DNA of 42,439 bases from the NCBI GenBank assembly GCA_028823415.1, contig JAPKBL010000034.1:1-42439 (forward strand), written 5' to 3'. Positions 35,796 through 42,439 of the stretch are shown here, in pieces (within the stretch, counting starts at the first letter, position 1; each line of letters starts with the position of its first letter). A program made the translations under genes and the position numbers. Source of the stretch: Mariniblastus sp. (lineage in GTDB: Bacteria > Planctomycetota > Planctomycetia > Pirellulales > Pirellulaceae). Below the pieces are notes generated by a model, which searched no databases, was not told the origin of the DNA, and saw only the letters and a program-made list of their open reading frames with translations.

Positions 35796-36440
35796 ATGCC
35801 GAAATTCGAGTCTGACGAAAAATCCTCGATGTCCAAGCGAGCCAGTGAGAAGAATTCTGTTCAGCAGGTGGATGTTGAGCCGCTCAACCAATATGTTTGC
35901 GAGCGGGTGAAGTTTTTGCGAAAGAAAAAGGGCTGGACGCTCGAACAGCTGGCCTCGCTCAGTGGCGTGAGTCGTTCGATGCTCAGTCAGGTTGAACGGG
36001 GAATTGCAAACCCTACCTTGGCCGTTGCCTTTCGAATTGCCCAGGCATTCGGAGTGTCGCTGGCGGACTTAGTCGATGCGGCGACGACAACTCAGCGAAT
36101 TTCAGTGATCAGAAACGACGACGCAACGGCGATTTTTCGAGACGATAACGTGTGCCGGATTCGGACGCTTTCCCCTTTGAATCTTGAGAAGGATGTCGAG
36201 TTTTACGAACTTCGATTAAAGGTTGGCCAGAAGCTCAAGAGTGCTGGTCATTTTTCGGGAACAAGAGAGTTTCTAACGATTCAAACCGGGGCGGTGAAAA
36301 TTGAATCAGGTGGAGAGTCACTGACGATGAAAAAGGGGGATAGCGGGCATTACATCGCCGACATCGACCATGTGATCGAGAACGTCGGTAGATCGGAGGC
36401 CGTGATTTTTCTGGTAGATATTTATGCGAGTGATCGTTAA
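35796..36440 (+). CDS. XRE-family transcriptional regulator with C-terminal cupin domain
   Basis: 214 residues. Residues about 34-90 form an XRE helix-turn-helix (VKFLRKKKGWTLEQLASLSG, VSRSMLSQVERGIANPT). Residues about 130-212 form a small cupin sensor domain (FLTIQTGAVKIESGG, KKGDSGHYIADIDHVIENVG). Members of this class bind DNA and sense a small ligand, often an amino acid or polyamine-related metabolite. Divergent placement next to tdh suggests control of threonine catabolism, with threonine, glycine or a derivative as possible ligand. The start is ATG 35796; ATG 35829 in frame would remove 11 residues. Confidence 0.9.
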   Translation: MPKFESDEKSSMSKRASEKNSVQQVDVEPLNQYVCERVKFLRKKKGWTLEQLASLSGVSRSMLSQVERGIANPTLAVAFRIAQAFGVSLADLVDAATTTQRISVIRNDDATAIFRDDNVCRIRTLSPLNLEKDVEFYELRLKVGQKLKSAGHFSGTREFLTIQTGAVKIESGGESLTMKKGDSGHYIADIDHVIENVGRSEAVIFLVDIYASDR

Positions 36441-36455
36441 AGAATTCCTGAAGAG

Positions 36456-36485
36456 TCGTCGAACGGTCTGCTGGTGGTTCGACGA
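36456..36485 (+). terminator. Hairpin after the XRE-cupin gene
   Basis: A 9-bp perfect stem (36456-36464 with 36477-36485) and 12-nt loop, 15 bp after the stop. No T run follows, so it may be a partial terminator. Confidence 0.45.
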
Positions 36486-36508
36486 TCTGTTGCCATGGGC
36501 TGTGAACG

Positions 36509-36554
36509 AAAAAGCCCGAAAACATGCTGCGGTTGGACAGATGTATTCGGGCTT
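36509..36554 (-). terminator. Terminator of the phosphofructokinase gene
   Basis: On the minus strand a long stem (36512-36525 with 36541-36554, one internal mismatch) with a 15-nt loop is followed by a T run that starts inside the stem. It lies 28 bp after the stop of the pfk gene. Confidence 0.65.
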
Positions 36555-36581
36555 GAATTGGATCAAGATGCGAACTAGGAA

Positions 36582-37886
36582 TTAGTCGTTGACGTGAGTC
36601 TCGAGGAATCTTGCCAATCGATGGAAGTCGCTGTCGGTATCGATGTAACGAACCACCGTGACGAGTGTTTTCGGATCCACCAATTTTTCAAACGGTTCGT
36701 AGTGCAAATCCAGTTGACCACTGACACTGACCATGACGCCGTTGAGTTTCTTTTCCGCCAGAGCGCGAAACGCTCCAACTCCCAGTTGGCTTCCTAGCAT
36801 GGCATCAAACGCATGCGGTTTAGCACAGCGAGACTCATAACCGAGTTGAAGTCCTTTCACAGCGCGAGTCCCGCCGGTCTTTTCCGTGTACCTCTTTTGA
36901 ACTGCGTGAGAAAGAATGGAATAGAGGCTGACCTGTGAGATGTTGATGTGTCCGTGATCATCACGAGAGACGCCTTCGACGTAACTAAAGGGAAGAAACT
37001 CAGCGAGACCTTCAGCGACGACGATCACGCCGTATTGTTTTCCTTCTGATTCGCGGGCAAGCATTGTTTTTACGATGCGCTCGGAAACGCGGTTCATATC
37101 CATGCACTGACGGGTCAAAGTTTCGCCTGAGTCGTTGGTGAATTCTTCTTCGACTAGGTATCCAGCCATTACATCTTCGACGCTAATGACCAAACTGGCT
37201 TCACCGGCGATCGCGGCTCCGTACGAGAGCCAGCCGGCGCTTCGCCCCATGGTTTCTGTGAGGAAATACGACTGCGTGGCTTCCGCATCATAGATCAAGT
37301 TGCGAATTTCAGTTGCCAAGAAATCGACGGCGGTGAAGAATCCAAAGGTGAAGTCAATTCCGTGATAATCGTTGTCAATCGTTTTGGGTAAGTGGACGAT
37401 TGGAATGGTTTTTTCAGTTTGGTTGACTTCTTGATACAGTTTGAATTTGTTAGCTGTTTTCAGGGTGTCGTCGCCGCCGATCGAAATCAAGGCATCGATT
37501 CCAATGGACGAAAGTGCTTCGTAGACTCTTTTCATGGGAGCCGATTTTTCGGCGTCCTTGAGGTCTTCTGGACAGCTGATGTGCTTTCCTGGATTGGTTC
37601 GCGCAGTTCCGATCATAATGCCTTGGGAATTTCTTGTTCGGCCAAGAACTTTGTGCGTCAACTTGATGAAATCAGTACCTTCCGCCAACGGTTCAGCAGC
37701 ATCGAAGTCAATCAATGACGAGTAGCCATGTTTGATGCCGATGACCTCAACATCTGCCCGCAAGAATGACGCGGCTGCCGCTGAAATAACCGCATTGGCC
37801 GAAGGAGCGGGTCCACCGGCAAACAAAATTGCAATGCGTTTAAATGAATGATCGGGTTGAGCGGGAGGGGAGAGCGAATTTGCCAC
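36582..37886 (-). CDS. 6-phosphofructokinase, probably pyrophosphate-dependent
   Basis: 434 residues from GTG 37886 (GAGG about nine bases upstream); TTG 37907 would add seven residues. It phosphorylates fructose 6-phosphate to fructose 1,6-bisphosphate. Motifs: ILFAGGPAPSANAVI, GIDALISIGGDDTLKTA, HLPKTIDNDYHG, ETMGRSAGWLSYGAAIAG, EGLAEFLPF and QLGYESRCAKPHAFD. In this family the second Asp of GGDD goes with pyrophosphate as phosphate donor, whereas ATP enzymes usually have GGDG; the PKTIDND motif agrees. A PPi enzyme is reversible and could serve glycolysis and gluconeogenesis. It stands alone, with its own terminator. Confidence 0.92.
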   Translation of the reverse strand: MANSLSPPAQPDHSFKRIAILFAGGPAPSANAVISAAAASFLRADVEVIGIKHGYSSLIDFDAAEPLAEGTDFIKLTHKVLGRTRNSQGIMIGTARTNPGKHISCPEDLKDAEKSAPMKRVYEALSSIGIDALISIGGDDTLKTANKFKLYQEVNQTEKTIPIVHLPKTIDNDYHGIDFTFGFFTAVDFLATEIRNLIYDAEATQSYFLTETMGRSAGWLSYGAAIAGEASLVISVEDVMAGYLVEEEFTNDSGETLTRQCMDMNRVSERIVKTMLARESEGKQYGVIVVAEGLAEFLPFSYVEGVSRDDHGHINISQVSLYSILSHAVQKRYTEKTGGTRAVKGLQLGYESRCAKPHAFDAMLGSQLGVGAFRALAEKKLNGVMVSVSGQLDLHYEPFEKLVDPKTLVTVVRYIDTDSDFHRLARFLETHVND

Positions 37887-38096
37887 GTTGGATAGCCTCA
37901 ATCTCAATAATTGTGGAATGCTGAAAACAGGAGTTTAGGCAAAAAAAAGCGACTTGAACACGGGCATTATTTCCCGCGAGAAATAGCCCTGATTGCGATG
38001 CACCCTTAAGGGGCATTTGGGGAGCAATGGCTCGCTTTGAAGGGGTTTGTGGTGGAGTTTCCACCGGTTAATACGAGGAAATAGGAAGGAGAATCC

Positions 38097-38165
38097 ATGG
38101 CGGTAATATCCCATCGAGGGATTAGGTTGAACTACGAACGAAAACTCGGACGCCTAGTGGGGTAA
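38097..38165 (+). CDS. Candidate 22-residue microprotein
   Basis: ATG 38097 has a near-perfect AAGGAG with a 5-nt spacer, one of the best ribosome-binding sites in the window. The ORF encodes a basic peptide starting MAVISHRGIRLNYERK and ends in TAA at 38165. A terminator-like hairpin with six T follows 45 bp later (38210-38237), and no other plus-strand gene in the region needs it. A small hairpin (38051-38055 with 38061-38065) lies just upstream. The rest of the 448-bp gap holds the palindrome CCCTTAAGGG (38003-38012) and a G-rich repeat. Expression is inferred only. Confidence 0.35.
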   Translation: MAVISHRGIRLNYERKLGRLVG

Positions 38166-38209
38166 GGGGCATCGGTAGATGGCCAGGGCAGTGTCGTTTG
38201 GCACCGAAA

Positions 38210-38237
38210 GCCGTCGAGTTTGACGGCGCTATTTTTT
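38210..38237 (+). terminator. Intrinsic terminator-like hairpin on the plus strand
   Basis: A 6-bp perfect stem (38210-38215 with 38222-38227), 6-nt loop, then GCTA and six T (38232-38237). The only plus-strand candidate it could serve is the microprotein ORF at 38097. Confidence 0.5.
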
Positions 38238-38278
38238 GGTCGATGTTATTGGGCGAGCTGTTTTCATAGAAGACAAAA

Positions 38279-38298
38279 GGTGGGTTGGGTTGGGTTGG
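38279..38298 (+). repeat. GGGTT pentanucleotide repeat
   Basis: Three copies of GGGTT in a G-rich strand (GG, GGG, GGG, GGG, GG). It could form a two-layer G-quadruplex or slip during replication. It lies 37 bp past the accC stop. Confidence 0.55.
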
Positions 38299-38334
38299 CG
38301 GAATCTAAAATACTGCTCCAGCCAACACGTTGAA

Positions 38335-39672
38335 CTACATGTTTCGCTCGACCCACTTCGTGTCCACCTTGCCGTTTACAAAGTCTTCGTGTTCGAGAAC
38401 GGATTTCTGGAATGGTACTGTGGTTTTGATACCTTTGATTCTCAGTTCATCCAGACATCGGATCATGCAGGCGATGGCCTGCTTTCGTGTTGGTTGGTGA
38501 ACGATCAATTTACCTATCATTGAGTCGTAGTAGGGCGGTACCGTGTATCCTGCATGGACATGGGTGTCAAACCGAACTCCCAAGCCACCGGGTATGCAAA
38601 TGCTCTCGATAGTTCCGGGGCTTGGCGAGAAATTGTTCGAGGGGTCTTCAGCATTAATTCGGCACTCGATCGAGACGCCTTTGCATTCAATTTCATCTTG
38701 GGTGAACGAGAGTTTTTCACCTGCCGCAATTTTTATTTGCTGTTGGATCAGGTCAATTCCGGTGACCATTTCCGAAACGGGATGTTCGACTTGAATTCTC
38801 GCGTTCACTTCAATGAAGTAAAAGTTGTTATCTTTGTCGACAATGAATTCAACCGTCGCTGCATTGTAATAATTGGCATTCTTGATCATGCGAACAGCCG
38901 CGTCACAGATTGACTTGCGGACGTTGGCTGGGAGTGTGGGGGCCGGACTTTCTTCGATCAGTTTTTGATGGCGACGTTGCGTCGAGCAATCACGTTCCCA
39001 AAGGTGGACGACATTGCCATGCATATCTGCCAAGACTTGGACTTCGACATGGCGAGGTAACGCGACGAATTTCTCCAAATACACACCGGCGTTTCCAAAC
39101 GCTGCTTCAGCTTCCTGAGCTGCCTGTTCTAGGGCGTTGGTTAAATCTCCTTCGCTCTCAGCAATCCTCATTCCTTTGCCGCCTCCGCCGGCAGTCGCTT
39201 TGACGAGTACGGGATAGCCAATTTCCGCGGCGGTTTTAATAGCGTCGTTCACATCTTCGATGAGTCCAGCGCTTCCGGGAACGACGGGTACTTTGGCTTT
39301 TCTTGCCAACGCTCGGGCTTCATTTTTATCGCCGAGCATTTGCATTGCCTGTGGCGTTGGTCCGATAAAGTCGATATTGGAAGCTCGGCAGACTTCATTG
39401 AAGTGTGCATTCTCGGCCATGAACCCATAACCGGGGTGGATGGCTTCCGCGTTGGCGACCTCGGCAGCACTAATGATTTGCTCGATTCGCAAATAGCTCT
39501 CATTGGATCGGGCATTGCCTACGCAGTATGCTTCGTCAGCGAGTTCGAGGTACGCACTTCCTCGGTCTCCCTCGCTGAAAATTGCGACGGTCTCAATTCC
39601 CATCTCTTTGCAGGCACGAATAATACGAAGGGCAATTTCCCCACGGTTGGCAATCAGGATGCGTTGAAACAT
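38335..39672 (-). CDS. accC: Acetyl-CoA carboxylase, biotin carboxylase subunit
   Basis: 445 residues, full length. It carboxylates biotin carried on AccB with bicarbonate and ATP, the first half-reaction of fatty acid synthesis. Motifs: [45 protein letters not shown] (ATP-grasp Gly-rich loop), [38 protein letters not shown] and [12 protein letters not shown] 39672, no clear SD. It follows accB by 174 bp; a hairpin (39803-39810 with 39816-39823) in that gap may modulate read-through. Confidence 0.96.
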   Translation of the reverse strand: MFQRILIANRGEIALRIIRACKEMGIETVAIFSEGDRGSAYLELADEAYCVGNARSNESYLRIEQIISAAEVANAEAIHPGYGFMAENAHFNEVCRASNIDFIGPTPQAMQMLGDKNEARALARKAKVPVVPGSAGLIEDVNDAIKTAAEIGYPVLVKATAGGGGKGMRIAESEGDLTNALEQAAQEAEAAFGNAGVYLEKFVALPRHVEVQVLADMHGNVVHLWERDCSTQRRHQKLIEESPAPTLPANVRKSICDAAVRMIKNANYYNAATVEFIVDKDNNFYFIEVNARIQVEHPVSEMVTGIDLIQQQIKIAAGEKLSFTQDEIECKGVSIECRINAEDPSNNFSPSPGTIESICIPGGLGVRFDTHVHAGYTVPPYYDSMIGKLIVHQPTRKQAIACMIRCLDELRIKGIKTTVPFQKSVLEHEDFVNGKVDTKWVERNM

Positions 39673-39846
39673 GATTCTTAAAGACTCTGTAGGAAGTTAC
39701 GGCCCCGTTTAGTAAATCGGGGTCGGTTCAAGTAAAAGGTGGTTCTACTGAGGGTAAGTAAAACCGCACCAACGTCAGGCAAAACGAGGGTTATCAACAC
39801 ATTGTTTTGAAATCCTCAAAACAGGGCCGAAGCGACGAAATGCGTT

Positions 39847-40314
39847 CTAGCTTTTTAATACTTTGAAAAGCGGCTTGTTGTTGTCCACTGGCTCTTCATT
39901 TGCAACAAGGCACTCGACGATTTTCCCCGAGATGCCAGCGGTGATTTCGTTGAACATTTTCATGGCTTCAACAATGCAAACGACAGTGTCTGGCGTTACC
40001 ATGTCACCTGGTTTGACGAAATTGTCAGATTCTGGTTTCGGCTTGGAATAGAACGTTCCAATCGTCGGGCTTTCAATGAAGACAATATTGGGGTCTTCCG
40101 CTGGTGCTTCTGCAGCCGGTGCGGCGGCAGTTGCGGGCGCGACTGCTGCGGGGACTGGTGCATAGGCAATCTGTTGGTCGTTGCCGCGACGCAGTCTGAT
40201 TCGTTGATCGGCTTGCTTGAGATCGACTTCACTGAGTTCATGCTCTTGCATCAGCTCGATGAGCTCTCGAATTTTTGTGACTTCAAAAACGGAATCTTGC
40301 TTCTCTTTGGCCAT
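39847..40314 (-). CDS. accB: Acetyl-CoA carboxylase, biotin carboxyl carrier protein
   Basis: 155 residues, typical for BCCP. The N-terminal helix (IRELIELMQEHELSEVDLKQ) is followed by an Ala/Pro-rich flexible linker (about 52-75) and the biotinyl domain, with the biotin-accepting Lys119 in the EAMKM motif. It carries carboxybiotin between AccC and the transferase. ATG 40314 has GGAG five bases upstream. Transcribed with accC downstream; a 16-bp tandem duplication lies 74-105 bp upstream of its start. Confidence 0.96.
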   Translation of the reverse strand: MAKEKQDSVFEVTKIRELIELMQEHELSEVDLKQADQRIRLRRGNDQQIAYAPVPAAVAPATAAAPAAEAPAEDPNIVFIESPTIGTFYSKPKPESDNFVKPGDMVTPDTVVCIVEAMKMFNEITAGISGKIVECLVANEEPVDNNKPLFKVLKS

Positions 40315-40387
40315 TGTTACTCCACGGAAATTTGGTCGTCATCAAACCGAGCTGCGTTGAAACTTACGTTGGTGCTATCTCGGTTTG

Positions 40388-40419
40388 GAATATGAACAGT
40401 TTCGAATATGAACAGTTTC
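40388..40419. repeat. Perfect 16-bp tandem duplication upstream of accB
   Basis: The sequence GAATATGAACAGTTTC occurs twice head to tail (40388-40403, 40404-40419) in the 204-bp gap between the peptidase gene and accB. It may be a doubled operator or a slippage product in the accB promoter. Confidence 0.85.
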
Positions 40420-40518
40420 GGGAACTCAAATCGCGTCAATTGCCTGAAAGTCAGGTCAATCAGCAACTCAAGTTCCCATGTCTTTTTTTGAAAAATAGAA
40501 TGCGTAGTTTAGCGTGAA

Positions 40519-41622
40519 TTACCTCCCAACGTCCACGGTACATTCTTCGATCTCACGGGGTAAATCGCTAAGAACCTCACAACCCTCGGCAGTGACTAGG
40601 ATGTCATCTTCAATCCGGACGCCTCCAAAATCAGGAAGATAGATTCCCGGTTCAATGGTAATTACCATTCCTGGAAACAGTTTTCCCTCGTGAATTGGCG
40701 ATATAAACGGAGTTTCGTGGATTTCCAGACCGAAGCCATGCCCTAGCCCGTGGCCGAAATTCGGACCAAAACCGGCGGATTCAATCACCCGCCTCGCCGC
40801 CGAATCGACGGATTTTAGCTCGACTCCAGGGCGTATTTTTTTTATTGCCGCAGATTGAGCTTGGAGAACTATTTCGTAAATTTTCCGAAATTTCGCCGGT
40901 ACTTTTCCAGTGAACACGACCCGCGTTAAGTCGCTCATGTAGCGATCGACCTCGGCGCCCCAGTCAATCAGTAGGAATGGGCTTTCGCCAACTTTCTTGT
41001 TTCCCGGGCGACCGTGGGGTAACGCCGAACGATCACCGACCCCTACGATTGGGTCGAACGCACACCCTTGGGCACCGAAGGATCGCATCTGATGTTCCAG
41101 ATTGTGGGCAATTTGCCGCTCAGTTTGGTCTGGATGAAGCTGGTGCTTGATGACTTCAAACGCGCGTTGGTTGAGACTGATCGAACGCCGAATTGCTGCG
41201 ATCTCGATTTTATCCTTAATGGCTCTCGCGGACTCTACCAGTCCGACCGTGGGAACCCAGTCGATCTTTGGAGTCATGGACGATAGCTGGTCGAATTCGT
41301 GTTTTGTAAGGGATGTCGACTCAAAGCCGAGGGAATTAAATTTTGAGTCTTCGGCGACTCGTTTGACTGAATCCACCATGGTCGATCCGGCAGTACGAAT
41401 GTCGACATCCAATTCTGCGCATTCGTCTTGTAGTTGAGCGAGGTATCGACTGTCACTTAATAACACTTGCGAATTTGGGGAGATCAACAAATAGCCGGCG
41501 CTGCCTGTAAACCCAGTGAGGTAGGAGACGTTTTTTATGTTGGAGATGAGGAGCGCCGACACGTCCATGCTCTTAACTGATTTTCGTATTTTTCGAAGTC
41601 GTTTTTGATACCGAGGGTTCAT
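40519..41622 (-). CDS. M24B metallopeptidase (Xaa-Pro aminopeptidase/dipeptidase type)
   Basis: 367 residues from ATG 41622; TTG 41673 would add 17 residues. The N-terminal creatinase-like domain (about 1-125) contains SYLTGFTGSAGYLLI and LSDSRYLAQL. The C-terminal pita-bread domain has the metal ligands: Asp in LLIDWGAEVD, Asp in MSDLTRVVF, His in GHGLGHGFGLEIHE, Glu in ITIEPGIYLP and Glu in GGVRIEDDI. It cleaves X-Pro bonds in the cytoplasm with two metal ions. A peptidase of this type next to accB-accC is a frequent arrangement in bacteria (often with efp, which is not seen here). Confidence 0.93.
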   Translation of the reverse strand: MNPRYQKRLRKIRKSVKSMDVSALLISNIKNVSYLTGFTGSAGYLLISPNSQVLLSDSRYLAQLQDECAELDVDIRTAGSTMVDSVKRVAEDSKFNSLGFESTSLTKHEFDQLSSMTPKIDWVPTVGLVESARAIKDKIEIAAIRRSISLNQRAFEVIKHQLHPDQTERQIAHNLEHQMRSFGAQGCAFDPIVGVGDRSALPHGRPGNKKVGESPFLLIDWGAEVDRYMSDLTRVVFTGKVPAKFRKIYEIVLQAQSAAIKKIRPGVELKSVDSAARRVIESAGFGPNFGHGLGHGFGLEIHETPFISPIHEGKLFPGMVITIEPGIYLPDFGGVRIEDDILVTAEGCEVLSDLPREIEECTVDVGR

Positions 41623-41978
41623 GATGGAGTTATGGTTTTCTCTTGTTAAGTCAAAACGGAATCGGTGGCTCAATTGGAATCAAGCGGACCAACCGATTCA
41701 CCGTTTATGCCAGGTTGGTTTCATTTGAACCAGCTTAGCTAAAATACGGCTTGGCCCGCCAACCAAATTGCCAATCGAATCGGTGGTTAGTTTCATCTCT
41801 AGTGTAGCTGAACTTTATCAGCCCTTAGTGGTTCCCAAACGGCGTCCGATGTTGATGCTGGGTGTCCACACAGTAACTTGGGGTAGATTCTAATCCTTCG
41901 AGGAACGGCCGAAAGTCTAAAGATCCACGCGCTCCCTTTTTATTGGGGATCGGTCATTTACCTTTTTAAGGTGGGGTT
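41623..41978. other. 356-bp intergenic region, peptidase operon promoter side
   Basis: No gene seen. It holds GAATCGGTGG twice (41659-41668, 41777-41786), with an inverted GAATCGG match at 41693-41699, and a 7-bp inverted repeat (41688-41694 with 41713-41719). These could be regulatory sites for the peptidase-accB-accC operon, but none is a recognised element. Confidence 0.4.
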
Positions 41979-42182
41979 TTGTTTCAATTTAGCCTGCGAA
42001 ATTTAATGGTTGCGATGGTCCTCGGGTGCGGTGCGGTCGCTTGGACGGTTGGCGAGCCCGTAGAGGTGGCATTGGCGTTTTTGTTTTGTTTTGTTGTGTT
42101 GTGTCAGTTGGTTAGGTATCGCAATTCTAATTTGCTGTTCATTTGGGCAGTTGCTTCAATGCAGTCTAAATTCAATCCGTAA
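41979..42182 (+). CDS. Small membrane protein, 67 residues
   Basis: TTG start at 41979 with a purine-rich AAGGTGGGG just upstream. The N-terminus reads MFQFSLRNLMVAMVLGCG, matching the F-S-L-R-x-L/M pattern that opens many small planctomycete membrane proteins; this pattern supports the TTG start. Two hydrophobic segments (about 8-24 and 28-46) predict a two-pass inner-membrane protein. Function unknown. It may be cut short compared with relatives, since it ends soon after the second segment. Confidence 0.6.
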   Translation: MFQFSLRNLMVAMVLGCGAVAWTVGEPVEVALAFLFCFVVLCQLVRYRNSNLLFIWAVASMQSKFNP

Positions 42183-42378
42183 TCGAGATGTGCGACTGAT
42201 TGTCGGTCGTTATCGATGGTTCTATGTCGACGGAGTTTGGATTGTCTGGAGTGTATTCGTATTGGTAATCATGAATTAAGTCATTGATCACAGCGTGGCC
42301 GGGGCCGCGACGGCGATTAATTACGGCTGGCGAATCTGGCTGATCGCAATCGCGGTCGGGATAATAATTCGAATTTTG

Positions 42379-42439
42379 AAGCTGAACTGGCAAGCTGAAC
42401 TGGCAAGCTGAACTGGCAAGCTGAACTGGCAAGCTGAAC
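42379..42439. repeat. 13-bp tandem repeat running off the window end
   Basis: The unit AAGCTGAACTGGC repeats head to tail, with copies starting at about 42379, 42392, 42405, 42418 and 42431 and continuing past the last base. Copies are identical except the first junction. Thirteen is not a multiple of three, so it is unlikely to lie in a coding frame. Between 42183 and 42378 I see no convincing gene; a minus-strand ORF (42172-42432) is read through the repeat and is probably spurious. Confidence 0.9.

Noticed and set aside
42172..42432. 86-codon minus-strand ORF at the window end
   Set aside because: Its first part is translation of the 13-bp tandem repeat and it overlaps the small membrane-protein gene.

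Overview
The window looks like chromosomal DNA of a planctomycete, probably from the Pirellulaceae or a near relative. This is inferred from gene content: a giant secreted Gly/Asp-repeat protein, planctomycete-style lipoproteins and small hydrophobic proteins, an octahaem cytochrome with TPRs, a KDO (outer-membrane) gene, an Omp85 system, flagellar genes, and patchy use of Shine-Dalgarno (SD) sites. No insertion sequence, prophage, CRISPR array, tRNA or rRNA was seen.

Layout. 1-3744: the 3' part of a giant repeat protein, closed by a clear terminator. 3889-4938: a zinc alcohol dehydrogenase, convergent with a Sir2 deacylase (5019-5795, minus). 5934-10759 (minus): a three-gene Omp85 operon in which a POTRA-only protein is followed by two paralogous barrel-only proteins; this split BamA-like arrangement is the most unusual thing in the window. 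10960-12408: a large protein of unknown function. 12599-17882 (plus): octahaem cytochrome, nitrilase-family hydrolase and alkaline phosphatase. 17883-18313: a gene-free stretch with strong RNA-like secondary structure. 18314-22180: a DgkB/YegS-type lipid kinase, kdsA and a pseudo-transglutaminase lipoprotein. 22198-23676 (minus): a glycosidase-like TIM-barrel protein. 23919-24812: purC. 24918-26669 (minus): an FHA-GAF-PP2C phosphatase. 27272-32060 (minus): flagellar regulation and export (flgM-like, fliA, flhA). 32287-35660 (minus): threonine catabolism (tdh, kbl, threonine aldolase), with a divergent XRE-cupin regulator at 35796. 36582-37886 (minus): a phosphofructokinase with the pyrophosphate-type GGDD signature. 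38335-41622 (minus): peptidase, accB and accC. 41979-42182: a small membrane protein. The window ends inside a 13-bp tandem repeat.

How genes work together. The POTRA and barrel proteins probably form one outer-membrane assembly machine. tdh and kbl convert threonine to glycine plus acetyl-CoA; the aldolase gives a second route to glycine; the XRE-cupin protein probably controls the operon through 20-bp-phased direct repeats at 35695-35724. AccB and AccC are two parts of acetyl-CoA carboxylase. FliA, the FlgM-like protein and FlhA belong to the flagellar hierarchy, and the neighbouring FHA-GAF-PP2C protein could be an anti-sigma-type regulator. A candidate 22-residue microprotein (38097-38165) and a structured element (17936-18022) are the best short features outside known genes.
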